Below, one piece after another: positions 9,349 to 18,693 of a stretch of DNA of 64,000 nucleotides (position 1 is the stretch's first letter; each line of letters starts with the position of its first letter). The DNA is taken from assembly GCA_964548025.1 (NCBI GenBank), contig CAZJRI010000008.1:6371-70370 (forward strand), read 5' to 3'. Below the pieces are notes generated by a model. The model was given only the letters and a program-made list of their open reading frames with translations. It was not told the origin of the DNA and did not search any database. A program made the translations under genes and the position numbers. The stretch is from JAHRVQ01 sp964548025 (lineage in GTDB: Bacteria > Pseudomonadota > Gammaproteobacteria > Pseudomonadales > Azotimanducaceae).

Positions 9349-9455
9349 TGACTACCCCATCCGGGTATTGCCGTATGAAGCACCCTCTTCAGACAAGACG
9401 ATCCTTTATGTCGACATATGTCTACAGCAGTCTCACCCGGGGTCGAAGCTGACAG

Positions 9456-10622
9456 CTAGTACGACCGTGGCATCCCCAACACATGCTGGCCAATAAAGTT
9501 AAGGATCATCTCGCGGCTAACCGGTGCAATGCGCGCAACGAATGCTTCTCGCAAATAGCGCTCCACATGAAATTCTTTGGCATAGCCCATACCACCGTGA
9601 GTCATTACAGATGTCTCACAGGCTTTGAAACAAGCTTCCGCAGCCAGATACTTTGCAGCATTCGCTTCGGCTCCGCAGGGCTTACCGTTGTCATACAGTG
9701 ACGCTGCTTTCCAGACCAACGCATCAGCCGCTTCCAGATGAGCCCAGGCTTCAGCCAGTGGATGCTGAATCGCCTGGTTCTTACCGATTGGTCGGTCAAA
9801 GACCACCCGCTCCTTGGCGTAACTGACTGCCTTGCGTAAGGCTGCCCGACCAAGGCCAATAGCCTCTGCCGCGACCAGAATACGCTCAGGGTTAATGCCA
9901 TCGAGCAGATAATAAAAACCTTTGCCTTCTTCTCCGATGCGGTCATCTTTGGGGACGGGCAGGTTGTCATAGAAAGTGGCATTGGAATCAACCGCCTTGC
10001 GGCCCATTTTCTCAATCACCTGTGCGTCGCAATATTTTCTGTCAAAATCAGTATAAAACATGGTGATGCCATCTGTTGGTTTGGCGCCGTCTTCCCGGTC
10101 AGCGGTCCGGGCAAGCAGAAGGATCTTGTTGGCGGTCTGTGCCGTGGAAGTCCACATCTTGCGTCCATTGACGATGTAGTTATCACCATCCCAAACCGCC
10201 CTGGTTTCAATTCGGGTGGTATCCAGTCCTGCATTCGGTTCGGTGACACCAAAACAGGTACGGTCCTTCCCAGCGATCAGAGGTGGCAGAAGACGGTTCT
10301 TCTGCTCATCTGTTCCATGCACCACAATAGGATTTGGACCGAAAATATTGATATGTACTGCAGAGCAACCAGAAAATCCGGCACCGGATTCTGCAATGGC
10401 CTGCATCATCAGAGAAGCTTCGATCACGCCCAGACCTGAACCACCATATTCTTCAGGCATGGCAATACCCAACCAGCCGTTGTCGGCCAGATCCTTAACG
10501 AAATCCTCGGGAAAGACACCGTCCGTATCCCGGGCCAACCAATAGGCGTCGTCATATTTTTCACACAATTTAGCAACAGTGTCGCGTACCGCAATCTGTT
10601 CCTGACTAAAAGAAAGATCCAT
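9456..10622 (-). CDS. Acyl-CoA dehydrogenase with glutamate at the IVD/LCAD position
   Basis: A 388-residue acyl-CoA dehydrogenase beginning MDLSFSQEQIAVRDTVAKLC. FGVTEPNAGLDTTRI and NGRKMWTSTA mark the flavin domain, and THGGMGYAKEFHVERYLRE the C-terminal bundle. The C-terminal motif reads ARIAPVSREMILN, so there is no EGT glutamate. Instead GINPERILVAAE places a Glu where isovaleryl-CoA and long-chain dehydrogenases keep their base, suggesting branched or long substrates (inference). Start ATG follows GAGGATAAACG. It is monocistronic, convergent with the GGDEF-EAL gene and about 220 bases from the next minus-strand gene, whose 3' end faces its promoter. Confidence 0.92.
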   Translation of the reverse strand: MDLSFSQEQIAVRDTVAKLCEKYDDAYWLARDTDGVFPEDFVKDLADNGWLGIAMPEEYGGSGLGVIEASLMMQAIAESGAGFSGCSAVHINIFGPNPIVVHGTDEQKNRLLPPLIAGKDRTCFGVTEPNAGLDTTRIETRAVWDGDNYIVNGRKMWTSTAQTANKILLLARTADREDGAKPTDGITMFYTDFDRKYCDAQVIEKMGRKAVDSNATFYDNLPVPKDDRIGEEGKGFYYLLDGINPERILVAAEAIGLGRAALRKAVSYAKERVVFDRPIGKNQAIQHPLAEAWAHLEAADALVWKAASLYDNGKPCGAEANAAKYLAAEACFKACETSVMTHGGMGYAKEFHVERYLREAFVARIAPVSREMILNFIGQHVLGMPRSY

Positions 10623-10841
10623 CGTTTATCCTCTAAATACTGGCAGAAAAAGCCTAATTCTCATCTGTCCGGGAATGTATCCTTGATTACCGGCTCGGTC
10701 AAATTCGGTTGTGGCCGAGAGGAATCAAGGCGAAGTGCAAACTGCTACTTTTATAGATCGAATTCACTCGGTATCGAGAAAACAGCCAAACCAGCCCATC
10801 CACAAAGATCATGCTGGCGATTGTACCGAGCGAGACTTATA

Positions 10842-11687
10842 TCAGCGTTGTGCCTGCACCAACCAGCAGGCACTGTCCAGGCTGAGTCTGCCATCCACTA
10901 TAAAGGGTTGAACTGCTTCACGCACAGCGTCCAGTGCCACGGATCTGACTGATTCTTCTAGCTCCGACAAAACCCGTGCGAGCGGACCAATCTTCATATA
11001 AAAATCAATAATATCGTCCATGTTATCGGATTCACCAATCGTCAGCTTTTTATCCAACGTGGTGATTTCAATGTCTTTGTACCCTGAGGAATCAAGAATC
11101 TCGGTCACATAGTCCCTGTCAGCAAAAGCAAATGGACCTGGTGCACGAGGGTCTGCAGGCTGACCTGACGGGAGGTGCGCTGCCGCTGCGCCCATTGGCA
11201 CGGCAACCCAGGCATTCTCGATCACCGGACGCCAACAAACAAAACACAGTCGCCCGGCATCATCCATTGCTGTTCCAAGATTCTTAAATGCAGCAATTGG
11301 ATCAGCAAAGAACATCACCCCAAATCGTGAAAACAAGAGGGAGTGATCACTTTCAAAAGAGTGGCTCAACGCGTCCGCGAGAATGAAGTCTGCTTTAAGT
11401 TTCTGCTCAGAAGCTCTTTTCCTTGCGAGTTGCAACATCGGTTCAGAAATATCTATACCGGTAACATCAGCACCCGCCTCTGCCATCGCAAGGCTGGTCG
11501 CACCGCAGCCACATCCAACATCCAGCACCTTGTCGTTCGGACCTGCCATGGCCAGATCGACAACCGCCTCGCTTATTGGCGCCATCATAGCATCGAGTAG
11601 GGCCTGGTTCTTTGCCCAGGACTGACCGGCATCGCCATTCCAGAATTCAATCTGATCGGCATTGGGACCGGCAATTTCAACACCCAT
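10842..11687 (-). CDS. Class I SAM-dependent methyltransferase
   Basis: A 281-residue Rossmann-fold methyltransferase. Motif I is VLDVGCGCGATSL, followed by the acidic residue in GIDISEPML and motif III-like DALSHSFE. The layout (IEFWNGDAGQSW at the start) matches a common UbiE/Tam-like group of unknown substrate. The open frame reaches 11720, but the ATG at 11687 follows GGAGAG with good spacing and opens the conserved part. Its neighbour upstream is the LLM oxidoreductase at 11826-12746 on the same strand, with a gap of 138 bases, so co-transcription is possible but not shown. Fold is certain and function is open. Confidence 0.88.
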   Translation of the reverse strand: MGVEIAGPNADQIEFWNGDAGQSWAKNQALLDAMMAPISEAVVDLAMAGPNDKVLDVGCGCGATSLAMAEAGADVTGIDISEPMLQLARKRASEQKLKADFILADALSHSFESDHSLLFSRFGVMFFADPIAAFKNLGTAMDDAGRLCFVCWRPVIENAWVAVPMGAAAAHLPSGQPADPRAPGPFAFADRDYVTEILDSSGYKDIEITTLDKKLTIGESDNMDDIIDFYMKIGPLARVLSELEESVRSVALDAVREAVQPFIVDGRLSLDSACWLVQAQR

Positions 11688-11825
11688 TTTTCTCTCCTGA
11701 TTAAGACCTTCTACCAACAATACAGACTGGCTGGATACCCAATATTGTATTTTTCCGCATCGTTTATCGGAGCAAATGAGTCAGATAAGTAATTGCAGCT
11801 CAGTACTCATATCGAAATTTCGGGT

Positions 11826-12746
11826 TTACTTCACCAGCCCCTGAAGCAGTTCATAGCTTCGCTGGAAAGAGCCACGACTGTCATCACCTGCGGGATAGAC
11901 ACTGGCGATGATTTCGGTCGCACCAGCATCGAAGAAACCCTGCAATTGTTCTTCAACCTCCTTCTCGTTACCGACGACGGCAATTTCTCCAGCCTCATCA
12001 AATCCTTCAGCATCCAGTTGTCGTCGATAGTTTGGCAACATGCCGTAGCCTTTGAATATCTGTACTGATCGGGCAGTGGCCTGTTCTTTATCGTCATGTA
12101 CACAAAGCGGTACACCAACCACTACTCGTGGTGCTGGCCTACCTGCGGCATCAGCCGCTTTATTGATTGATGGCGCTGTACTATTTCTGATGGTATTTTG
12201 CCCTACCATCCAGGTCACCGTGCCGTCAGCTACCTCACCTGCCGCTTTCAGCATCAACGGTGCAAGTGCCGAGATAACAACCGGGAAAGGCGTTGCTTCG
12301 GGTACGGCAAAGCCGGTTTTTATTCGGTACATTTCACCCTCGAAATCAACTTTTCCCTCATCTGCCAAGGCTTTTAAGACAGTGACATATTCACGCATAT
12401 GCAGCGCGGGCCGGTCGTACTTCAGTCCGAGTCCATCTTCGATGCCGGGTTTATGCGAAGGCCCCACGCCCAGAACCAACCGCCCGCCAGTCAGTGCATT
12501 AACAGTTGCTGCCTGCTGGGCGAGTGCGCTCGGATGCCTTGGATAGGAAGGCACAACGGCTGTCCCCATTTCTATTTTGCTGGTCTGCTGGCCTGCAAGC
12601 CCAATCATCGTTAATGCATCGTAAGTGCCAACCTGGGGAAACCAGTAGCTGCTGAAACCGTTCTCCTCCATTTGCACGACTTCATCGACAATACTGGTCA
12701 ATGGTGCACCGCGTCTGATATTTCCGCCATAAACTCCGATTTTCAT
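11826..12746 (-). CDS. LLM-class F420-dependent oxidoreductase
   Basis: A 306-residue luciferase-like TIM-barrel enzyme. Recognisable parts are the start (MKIGVYGGNIRRG), EMGTAVVPSYPRHP, the nucleotide-loop-like GRLVLGVGPSH and PVVISALAP, which match the F420-dependent LLM subfamily (TIGR03564-like) common in actinobacteria. Members use F420, or in some cases FMN, to oxidise or reduce alcohols, aldehydes or unsaturated compounds. No F420 biosynthesis gene is in this window, so the cofactor is inferred from family resemblance only. The ATG start has a weak purine-rich site (GGTAGAAAAG). It may form a short minus-strand unit with the methyltransferase downstream. Confidence 0.85.
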   Translation of the reverse strand: MKIGVYGGNIRRGAPLTSIVDEVVQMEENGFSSYWFPQVGTYDALTMIGLAGQQTSKIEMGTAVVPSYPRHPSALAQQAATVNALTGGRLVLGVGPSHKPGIEDGLGLKYDRPALHMREYVTVLKALADEGKVDFEGEMYRIKTGFAVPEATPFPVVISALAPLMLKAAGEVADGTVTWMVGQNTIRNSTAPSINKAADAAGRPAPRVVVGVPLCVHDDKEQATARSVQIFKGYGMLPNYRRQLDAEGFDEAGEIAVVGNEKEVEEQLQGFFDAGATEIIASVYPAGDDSRGSFQRSYELLQGLVK

Positions 12747-12833
12747 CTTTTCTACCCTCGTATTCTCAATTGTCTGTTAAAAATTCTGATCTCAAGTATT
12801 AGCCTGGCACAGCTTAGGTTGATTGTTAGCCTG

Positions 12834-13289
12834 TCAGGTTTTTCGGTACGCCTTCGGATTCTGAATCACCGGATCAAGCAGCGACAAATCACCTGAATCT
12901 ACCGTATTACCCCGGGGAAAGGGTGGACCTGCACCCATCCCCAGTCCTTCAAGTACGCTATCGTCCTGGTAATAGCAGGCGAATGTATGAAATAGAACCG
13001 GACCAAACAGATCCGCCCGGCTCTTACTCAACTCCTCCACGACAGGATGACGTTGAGACGGCTCAAGTACAGCAAACTGATCATCCAGTTCGTCAAGCAA
13101 CTGGATCAGTGCAGGAATAAATTCCGCCGCCTGCTTCTGAATATACGCGATCAGATCAAGCTCTGAGGCACCAGGCATACGCCCATCCTCACCAGGAGGA
13201 ATGATTGCATCCAACAGCCCCGCCAACTTGGCTTTCTGTTCTGACGAGAGGGGATTATCGGTGGTGATGATGTCACTTTCATCGTTCAT
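12834..13289 (-). CDS. Gluconate 2-dehydrogenase subunit 3-like small subunit
   Basis: A 151-residue protein with the pattern LLDAIIPPGEDGRMPGASELDL seen in the gluconate 2-dehydrogenase gamma-subunit family, which assists the assembly or export of GMC flavoprotein dehydrogenases. It begins 11 bases after the stop of the GMC gene and has its own ribosome site (AAGGGG), so the two form an operon. Unlike classical periplasmic gamma subunits I see no Tat or Sec signal at its N terminus, so the complex is probably cytoplasmic here. No cytochrome c subunit gene follows. Family assignment rests on the short motif and on the partner gene. Confidence 0.75.
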   Translation of the reverse strand: MNDESDIITTDNPLSSEQKAKLAGLLDAIIPPGEDGRMPGASELDLIAYIQKQAAEFIPALIQLLDELDDQFAVLEPSQRHPVVEELSKSRADLFGPVLFHTFACYYQDDSVLEGLGMGAGPPFPRGNTVDSGDLSLLDPVIQNPKAYRKT

Positions 13290-13300
13290 TTTAATACCCC

Positions 13301-14905
13301 TTAGTCGAATAGGTTAGCTAGATTTTTCTTCATGGTATCAGCTATATATAACGCCAATGCCTGGATCGTGCTGGTCGGATTCAAACCGCCTGATGTCACA
13401 AAGATACTGCCGTCAACAATGAAGAGGTTCTTTACATCGTGGCTACGCCCCCAGGAATTAACGACCGAATTTTTTGGGTCATCACCCATACGCGCAGTGC
13501 CCAACAGATGCCAGCCAGCCGGTCGAACCGGGCCGCCGGATGTAATCTCTCTTGCGCCAGCGGCCTTCATGACCTCTTCACCGCGGGCCAATCCATGCGC
13601 CAGCATCTTTCGGCTGTTTTCGCTCATCTGATAGTTGATCTTCGGTGCTGGAATACCATCTGAATCAACCAGGTCCGGATCTAGTGTTACCCGGTTATGT
13701 TCTTCGGGCAGATCCTCACAGAGGACTCCGACTGATGCCACGTGGTCAAATCGTTTTTCGAATGCCTCATGATGTCCTGGTCCCCATGGAATATTGCCGG
13801 TACCAAGCCCTTGCAATGCCGTCTCGACAGGTCCTGCTCCTCTTGTTATCTGCATGTTATATCCCCTTACAAAACCCCGGGACAGATCCGTTTCATAGAA
13901 TTCCTTGCTGAGGATACAACAACCCTGGGGACCCATATGGCTGTCGAGTTTTTCATCGAATATGCCCTGCACGAAACCAACCGGATGGAACATAAGGTTC
14001 TTGCCAACAAGACCACTGCTGTTAGCCAGTCCATCCGGAAACTGACTGGATCGGGAGTTGAGTAGAATCCGCGGTGTACCGACACCGTTGCATGCCATGA
14101 CAACTACTTCTGCTTTCTGCACCTGCTCTTCGCCATCAGCGTCATAGTAGATAACACCATCTGCCATACCCTTGTCGTTAACTGTTATCTCGCGCACCCT
14201 GCAGCGGGTTTTCAACTCGACGCCTGCCCGGATAGCTTCCGGCCAATAGGTGATATCTGTACTGGACTTTGCTCCCTGGGAGCACCCTGAGGTGCAGGGG
14301 CCAAGGTTGAGACACTTATCGCGACCTTCATAGGGCTGGGAGATGATTGCACTGTCTGAGGGCCACCAGTGCCATCCCAGTTTGTTATAGCCTCTTGCAA
14401 CTGTCTCTCCAACCAGCCCAAGGGGGATGTGGGGTAGAGGTGGCTGTTTGGGTGGATAAGCGGGATCACCGGCGAGTCCCGAAACACCCATCATCCGATC
14501 ATTCTGGGTAAAATAGGGTTCAAGCTGATCGTAATCAACCGGCCAGTCATCGGCGACACCATCTAACGATTTAACTCTGAAATCTGACGGATGAAGCCTC
14601 GGGAAGTGTGCGGCATAGAGAATTGTGCCACCGCCAACGCCATTGAAGTTGACCACTGAAATCGGGGAATCCTGGTCGTTGATTGGATAATCTGTTTCGC
14701 GACCCCGGACATTTGGATCGATATTAAATTCCTTGAACTGCTGCACTTCCCAGTCTTTCTTCGTGCTGGGATAGTCCGCAGGATTCACCCAATCCCCCTG
14801 CTCCAGGCAAAGAATACGCATCCGGGTATCCGCAAGACTCCAGGCGACTGCAGCACCGGAAGCACCTGCCCCAATGATCAGTACATCGACAGGATCGTTT
14901 GGCAT
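13301..14905 (-). CDS. GMC family FAD-dependent oxidoreductase
   Basis: A 534-residue glucose-methanol-choline oxidoreductase. The N terminus gives the FAD Rossmann motif (DVLIIGAGASGAAVAW). GVGGGTILYAAHFPR is the second GMC signature, and the C-terminal half holds GWHLLGTARMG with the catalytic-type His and GGLNPTSTIQALAL. A cysteine-rich segment (CLNLGPCTSGC, about residues 195-205) is as in sorbose, gluconate and related membrane-linked dehydrogenases and not in simple oxidases. The start is supported by GGGGAG seven bases upstream. It is followed immediately by its small-subunit partner. It probably oxidises an alcohol, sugar or sterol; the electron acceptor is not evident. Confidence 0.92.
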   Translation of the reverse strand: MPNDPVDVLIIGAGASGAAVAWSLADTRMRILCLEQGDWVNPADYPSTKKDWEVQQFKEFNIDPNVRGRETDYPINDQDSPISVVNFNGVGGGTILYAAHFPRLHPSDFRVKSLDGVADDWPVDYDQLEPYFTQNDRMMGVSGLAGDPAYPPKQPPLPHIPLGLVGETVARGYNKLGWHWWPSDSAIISQPYEGRDKCLNLGPCTSGCSQGAKSSTDITYWPEAIRAGVELKTRCRVREITVNDKGMADGVIYYDADGEEQVQKAEVVVMACNGVGTPRILLNSRSSQFPDGLANSSGLVGKNLMFHPVGFVQGIFDEKLDSHMGPQGCCILSKEFYETDLSRGFVRGYNMQITRGAGPVETALQGLGTGNIPWGPGHHEAFEKRFDHVASVGVLCEDLPEEHNRVTLDPDLVDSDGIPAPKINYQMSENSRKMLAHGLARGEEVMKAAGAREITSGGPVRPAGWHLLGTARMGDDPKNSVVNSWGRSHDVKNLFIVDGSIFVTSGGLNPTSTIQALALYIADTMKKNLANLFD

Positions 14906-14979
14906 CTTTATCTCCCCAAATTGACGTTCAGACAGGAAGATACCATATGTAGATCGACAGAGGACCTATCGATTAACGT

Positions 14980-15678
14980 TTATTCAGCAGATACGACCAT
15001 GCGCGCATCCACAGCGATTGCGCCCTCCGGATAGACCAGCATCGGATTCAGATCCAGTTCCTGGACTTCAGGATGCTGCTCAACGAATTCAGCAACTTTC
15101 AGGATCGCTTCACGCAGCGCAGCCTTGTCGGAAGGCGGCTGACCGCGGACTCCGGCGAGCAATTTGCTCCCCTCGATCTCGTCTATCATCTGAGTAGCAT
15201 CCCTCTCGCTCAGGGGAACCACCCGAAAGGAGACATCTTTCAATATCTCAACCATGATGCCACCAAGCCCAAACATGATCACTGGCCCAAAATGCGCATC
15301 CGTCGTCATCCCGACAATCACTTCGATGCCTGGTTCGGCCATTCCCTGCACAGCGACGCCAGTGATTGATGCATCAGGTACTGCCTTCTTCGAATTTGCA
15401 ATAACCTCATCAAAAGCGGCCGCAACCGCATCCCCGTCCGCGAGTCCGATCTTAACCCCGCCAACATCACTCTTATGCGCGATATCGCCTGACACTATTT
15501 TGAGAACGACCGGATAGCCAATCTTCTCCGCCTCGGTTCTGGCTTCTTCACTCGTCGTTGCAAGGACAGTGGTTACCACCGGTACCCCTGCATCTCCCAG
15601 CAGTTGTTTGGCCTCCACCTCATTGAGAAGGCTGCGACCTTCGGCTCGAGCCGAGGTCAATATGGATTCAAAGGTCAT
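14980..15678 (-). CDS. ADP-forming acyl-CoA synthetase, beta (ATP-grasp) subunit
   Basis: A 232-residue ATP-grasp protein matching the beta subunit of ADP-forming acetyl-CoA synthetase. KIVSGDIAHKSDVGGVKIGL carries the histidine that relays phosphate in the two-subunit enzyme, and MFGLGGIMVEILKD and ELDLNPMLVYPEG are typical. It interconverts acyl-CoA, ADP and phosphate with acid, CoA and ATP. AAGGAAC precedes the ATG, and 22 bases separate it from the stop of the alpha-subunit gene upstream on the same strand, so the two are co-transcribed. ADP-forming synthetases of this split type are best known from archaea and some bacteria; the acyl substrate is not predictable. Confidence 0.92.
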   Translation of the reverse strand: MTFESILTSARAEGRSLLNEVEAKQLLGDAGVPVVTTVLATTSEEARTEAEKIGYPVVLKIVSGDIAHKSDVGGVKIGLADGDAVAAAFDEVIANSKKAVPDASITGVAVQGMAEPGIEVIVGMTTDAHFGPVIMFGLGGIMVEILKDVSFRVVPLSERDATQMIDEIEGSKLLAGVRGQPPSDKAALREAILKVAEFVEQHPEVQELDLNPMLVYPEGAIAVDARMVVSAE

Positions 15679-15700
15679 TCGAGTTCCTTGGTTTTCAAAT

Positions 15701-17167
15701 TCAAAAGATATCGGGCAGCCCTTTTCGGTACTCTCGCCACTCGAGTATCTGCACTATCGTATGTGAGGCTCTTGCCACCGAGGGAAAGCTGCCAATGCCT
15801 TCCCGATAAGCAGCCTGAAGAAAGGCCTGCATGCTGATCCCCATCATGCGAGCCATGCGACCACTTCTCACGATGCCAACGACGGGTGTGCCGGTTTCAT
15901 CCTGCAGTCGTCGCATCTGTTGTGCGGCTTTCAGCGATACCTGTGCAGCTCTTTCTTTCGGATCGATCTCCTCATCTTCATCTGCATTGGGGTCTGGCCA
16001 ACCCGTAAGTGGTGACATGAACAACATGTCCATGCCTTCGGCCGTAGCGACTATCTTTAGCATTCTGTCGAGATGCTCTGCAGGTGGGAAGGCATCAATG
16101 GGGTTGTTCACACTGCTCCCGGCGACAGGAATGAATTCGCGCATCTCATCGATCGCACTCTCTGGCATTCTTGGTACGTTCAGACCCGCACGGTCGATAA
16201 TGTCTGAAGAAAGCACGGCAAAACCACCGCCTCCTCCACCAAATAAAGCCACACCAGTGCCCGTGATATCGCAGGTATTCGTTGAGATCGCCACCACGAG
16301 ATCCTGTAATTCTTCCATTGTTTCTGCGCGCAAAGCACCTGCCTGACGGCAGACCGCATCAAATACTTCTATTGATCCGGCCAATGACCCGGTATGGGAG
16401 TGGGCGGCATTAGAACCTGATTTTGTGCGTCCGCCCTTCAGTACGACAACCTTTTTCTTTAAGGCACATCGCTTGAGGGCATCGAAAAACAACCGGCCAT
16501 CCTGGACCCCTTCAACATAGCACGCTACCACTTCGGTCTCAGGATCATCCGCCGCATAATCAAGAAAATGGTGCGCCCTTAAGTCAGATCCATTGCCATA
16601 GGAAACTACTTTTGAAAAGCGTATACCTCTGTTCGTCAGCTCATGCACGATCTCTCCCGCATTAGCACCTGATTGCGAGGCTAAAAAGACATTACCGGAC
16701 TCCATGGTAAAACCATCCATGAACGCCAGGCGGCTGGCCGGGACATACATTCCCATGCAATTAGGGCCAATAACCCTGATACCTGCATCCTTTAGCTTTT
16801 TTACCATCTTCTCTTCGAGCGCTGCCATCTCTTCATCACCGGTTTCTGAGAAGCCCGCTGTAAAAAAGTGAATTGAGCGTATCTTCTTCTCAACGCATTG
16901 ATCCACCAAATCTGATACTGCAGACGCCGGGACCTGTGATATGACGTGATCGACCGGGTCTGGTGTATCCAGCAGCGTCGGATAGCACTTTACGCCTTCG
17001 ACTTCTTCTACCTTGGGATTCACTGGATACAGTCCACCCCGTTCGGCAAATCCCGATTCCTGAAGCGAATGGAAGAAACCTCGCATCCGGCCGGTGCTGG
17101 GCTTGGAGGATACCCCCACGACGGCTACCGCTCGAGGGTGAAATATCGGATCTAACGAATGTGGCAC
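15701..17167 (-). CDS. ADP-forming acyl-CoA synthetase, alpha subunit
   Basis: A 488-residue protein with an N-terminal CoA-binding Rossmann domain (AVAVVGVSSKPST) followed by succinyl-CoA-ligase-like domains. NAAHSHTGSLAGS holds the phospho-histidine expected of the alpha subunit, and SQSGANAGEI and GPNCMGMY are family motifs. With the adjacent beta subunit it makes the complete enzyme. The start is GTG at 17167, five bases after GAGGAG. A stretch of about 500 bases lies upstream before the divergent nitronate monooxygenase, including a 19-base palindrome that could control either gene. Confidence 0.93.
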   Translation of the reverse strand: MPHSLDPIFHPRAVAVVGVSSKPSTGRMRGFFHSLQESGFAERGGLYPVNPKVEEVEGVKCYPTLLDTPDPVDHVISQVPASAVSDLVDQCVEKKIRSIHFFTAGFSETGDEEMAALEEKMVKKLKDAGIRVIGPNCMGMYVPASRLAFMDGFTMESGNVFLASQSGANAGEIVHELTNRGIRFSKVVSYGNGSDLRAHHFLDYAADDPETEVVACYVEGVQDGRLFFDALKRCALKKKVVVLKGGRTKSGSNAAHSHTGSLAGSIEVFDAVCRQAGALRAETMEELQDLVVAISTNTCDITGTGVALFGGGGGGFAVLSSDIIDRAGLNVPRMPESAIDEMREFIPVAGSSVNNPIDAFPPAEHLDRMLKIVATAEGMDMLFMSPLTGWPDPNADEDEEIDPKERAAQVSLKAAQQMRRLQDETGTPVVGIVRSGRMARMMGISMQAFLQAAYREGIGSFPSVARASHTIVQILEWREYRKGLPDIF

Positions 17168-17670
17168 AATAACTCCTCAGGTGCGTGAGACCTGCCATGC
17201 CTCAAATGCTCACCGTGAAGCCCCGCTGAAGGCACAGAAACTACATGTTCCCGGTCCAGGGCCTGCAAGGTCATTACATTGAGGCAAAACTGATCTTTCA
17301 ACGCGCACTTGCGATTAATTGAAAGTTCTTTGATTTGATCACACCAGCCAGGTCACCCTGCCATCGCCTGTCTGAATTGACTTCAGACGACAAGATTAAC
17401 CCGTTCAGCTCTCTCGTAAGGTCCAGACATGCATAAAATCAAATCTTGAGCTTCTGTCGCATGAATTACGACCATGAACTACGACGACGATCCGCTCACT
17501 GGATGCGATGCCTTTCTGGCGCTACAAATTTTGCCGAACTATATCACGACAAGGGCTCGGTTGCAGATCAAATATTCCAGGCACCGTTCCCCGCTGGTGG
17601 ATTTTACTCCAGGCCCTTTTTTCATTAGGGTAGATGCCATCATTATTCAAATCTACCAGGTTACCTATCA
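17168..17670. other. Long divergent intergenic region
   Basis: About 500 bases between the ADP-forming synthetase operon (minus) and the nitronate monooxygenase gene (plus). I find no convincing gene; the open frames of 60-66 codons from 17446 and 17474 have no recognisable content and no ribosome site. The region must hold the promoters of both flanking genes and contains the palindrome listed at 17370-17388. Confidence 0.5.
17370..17388. promoter_or_regulatory. Candidate operator: 19-base palindrome
   Basis: The sequence is GTCTGAA, a five-base spacer TTGAC, then TTCAGAC, a perfect 7-base inverted repeat of the size bound by dimeric repressors. It lies between two divergent genes. No regulator gene sits beside it, so assignment as an operator is inference. 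Confidence 0.4.
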
Positions 17671-18642
17671 ATGAAAACACGGATTACTGAACTCTTTGGC
17701 ATCGAACATCCCGTCATCCAGGGCGGCATGCACTTTGTGGGTCTCGCCGAGATGGCTGCGGCTGTCTCCAATGCAGGTGGATTGGGAATCATCACTGGTC
17801 TGACCCAGCCGACACCGGACGATCTGGCTAAAGAAATCGCTCGATGCAATGAAATGACCGATAAGCCAATTGGGGTCAATCTGACATTCCTGCCGGGATT
17901 TGCCTCGCCGGACTATCCGGGCTACATCAAGGCTGCCATCGAAGGTGGTGTAAAAATCATTGAAACCGCCGGTCGCAGCCCGGAAGCTTTTATGCCCGCG
18001 TTTAAAGAAGCCGGTATCAAGGTTATCCACAAATGCACTTCAGTCAGACATTCTCTGAAGGCACAGAATATTGGTTGTGACGCAATCAGTGTTGATGGCT
18101 TTGAATGCGGCGGTCACCCGGGTGAGGATGATATTCCCAATATGATACTTCTGCCGCGTGCCGCTGAAGAACTATCTATTCCTTTCGTCGCATCCGGCGG
18201 CATAGGGAATGCGCAGCAATTGGTTGCCGCACTGGCACTCGGTGCAGACGGGATCAATATGGGTACCCGGTTTATCGCAACCAAAGAAGCGCCCGTGCAT
18301 CAAAACGTGAAAGACGCCATTGTTGCGGCAAGCGAGTTGGATACACGTCTTATCATGCGTCCACTGCGCAATACAGAGCGAGTGTTGGTTAATTCTGCTG
18401 TCGAGCAGATTATCGAAGTCGAAAAAACTAAAGGCGCAGATCTTGAAATAGGCGATATCGCTGAAATGGTGGGCGGCGTTTATCCAAAGATCATGCAGGA
18501 AGGCACAATGGATGCCGGGGCATGGAGCTGTGGCATGGTCGCTGGTCTTATCCACGATATACCTACCTGCAAAGAGCTGATTGATAGAATCGTCGGCGAA
18601 GCAGACAGCATTATCAAGGAACGTCTCACGGCTTTTGCCTAG
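17671..18642 (+). CDS. Nitronate monooxygenase (2-nitropropane dioxygenase family)
   Basis: A 323-residue FMN TIM-barrel enzyme. GIEHPVIQGGMHFVG at the start, GFECGGHPGED with the catalytic-type His, VASGGIGNAQQ and GINMGTRFIAT form the flavin phosphate site. The family oxidises alkyl nitronates, but many members encoded beside acyl-CoA genes are of unknown function or act like enoyl reductases, so the name is only a family label. The ATG start has a distant AGG-containing site. It is followed after about 50 bases by the serine hydrolase on the same strand. Confidence 0.88.
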   Translation: MKTRITELFGIEHPVIQGGMHFVGLAEMAAAVSNAGGLGIITGLTQPTPDDLAKEIARCNEMTDKPIGVNLTFLPGFASPDYPGYIKAAIEGGVKIIETAGRSPEAFMPAFKEAGIKVIHKCTSVRHSLKAQNIGCDAISVDGFECGGHPGEDDIPNMILLPRAAEELSIPFVASGGIGNAQQLVAALALGADGINMGTRFIATKEAPVHQNVKDAIVAASELDTRLIMRPLRNTERVLVNSAVEQIIEVEKTKGADLEIGDIAEMVGGVYPKIMQEGTMDAGAWSCGMVAGLIHDIPTCKELIDRIVGEADSIIKERLTAFA

Positions 18643-18693
18643 ACGAAAGACCGGGGATTACCTCGACCAACAAATGAATATTCAGGGTTGATT

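Noticed and set aside
10683..10952. Small open frames between the dehydrogenase and methyltransferase genes
   Set aside because: No ribosome site and partial overlap with the methyltransferase 3' end; sequence looks non-coding.
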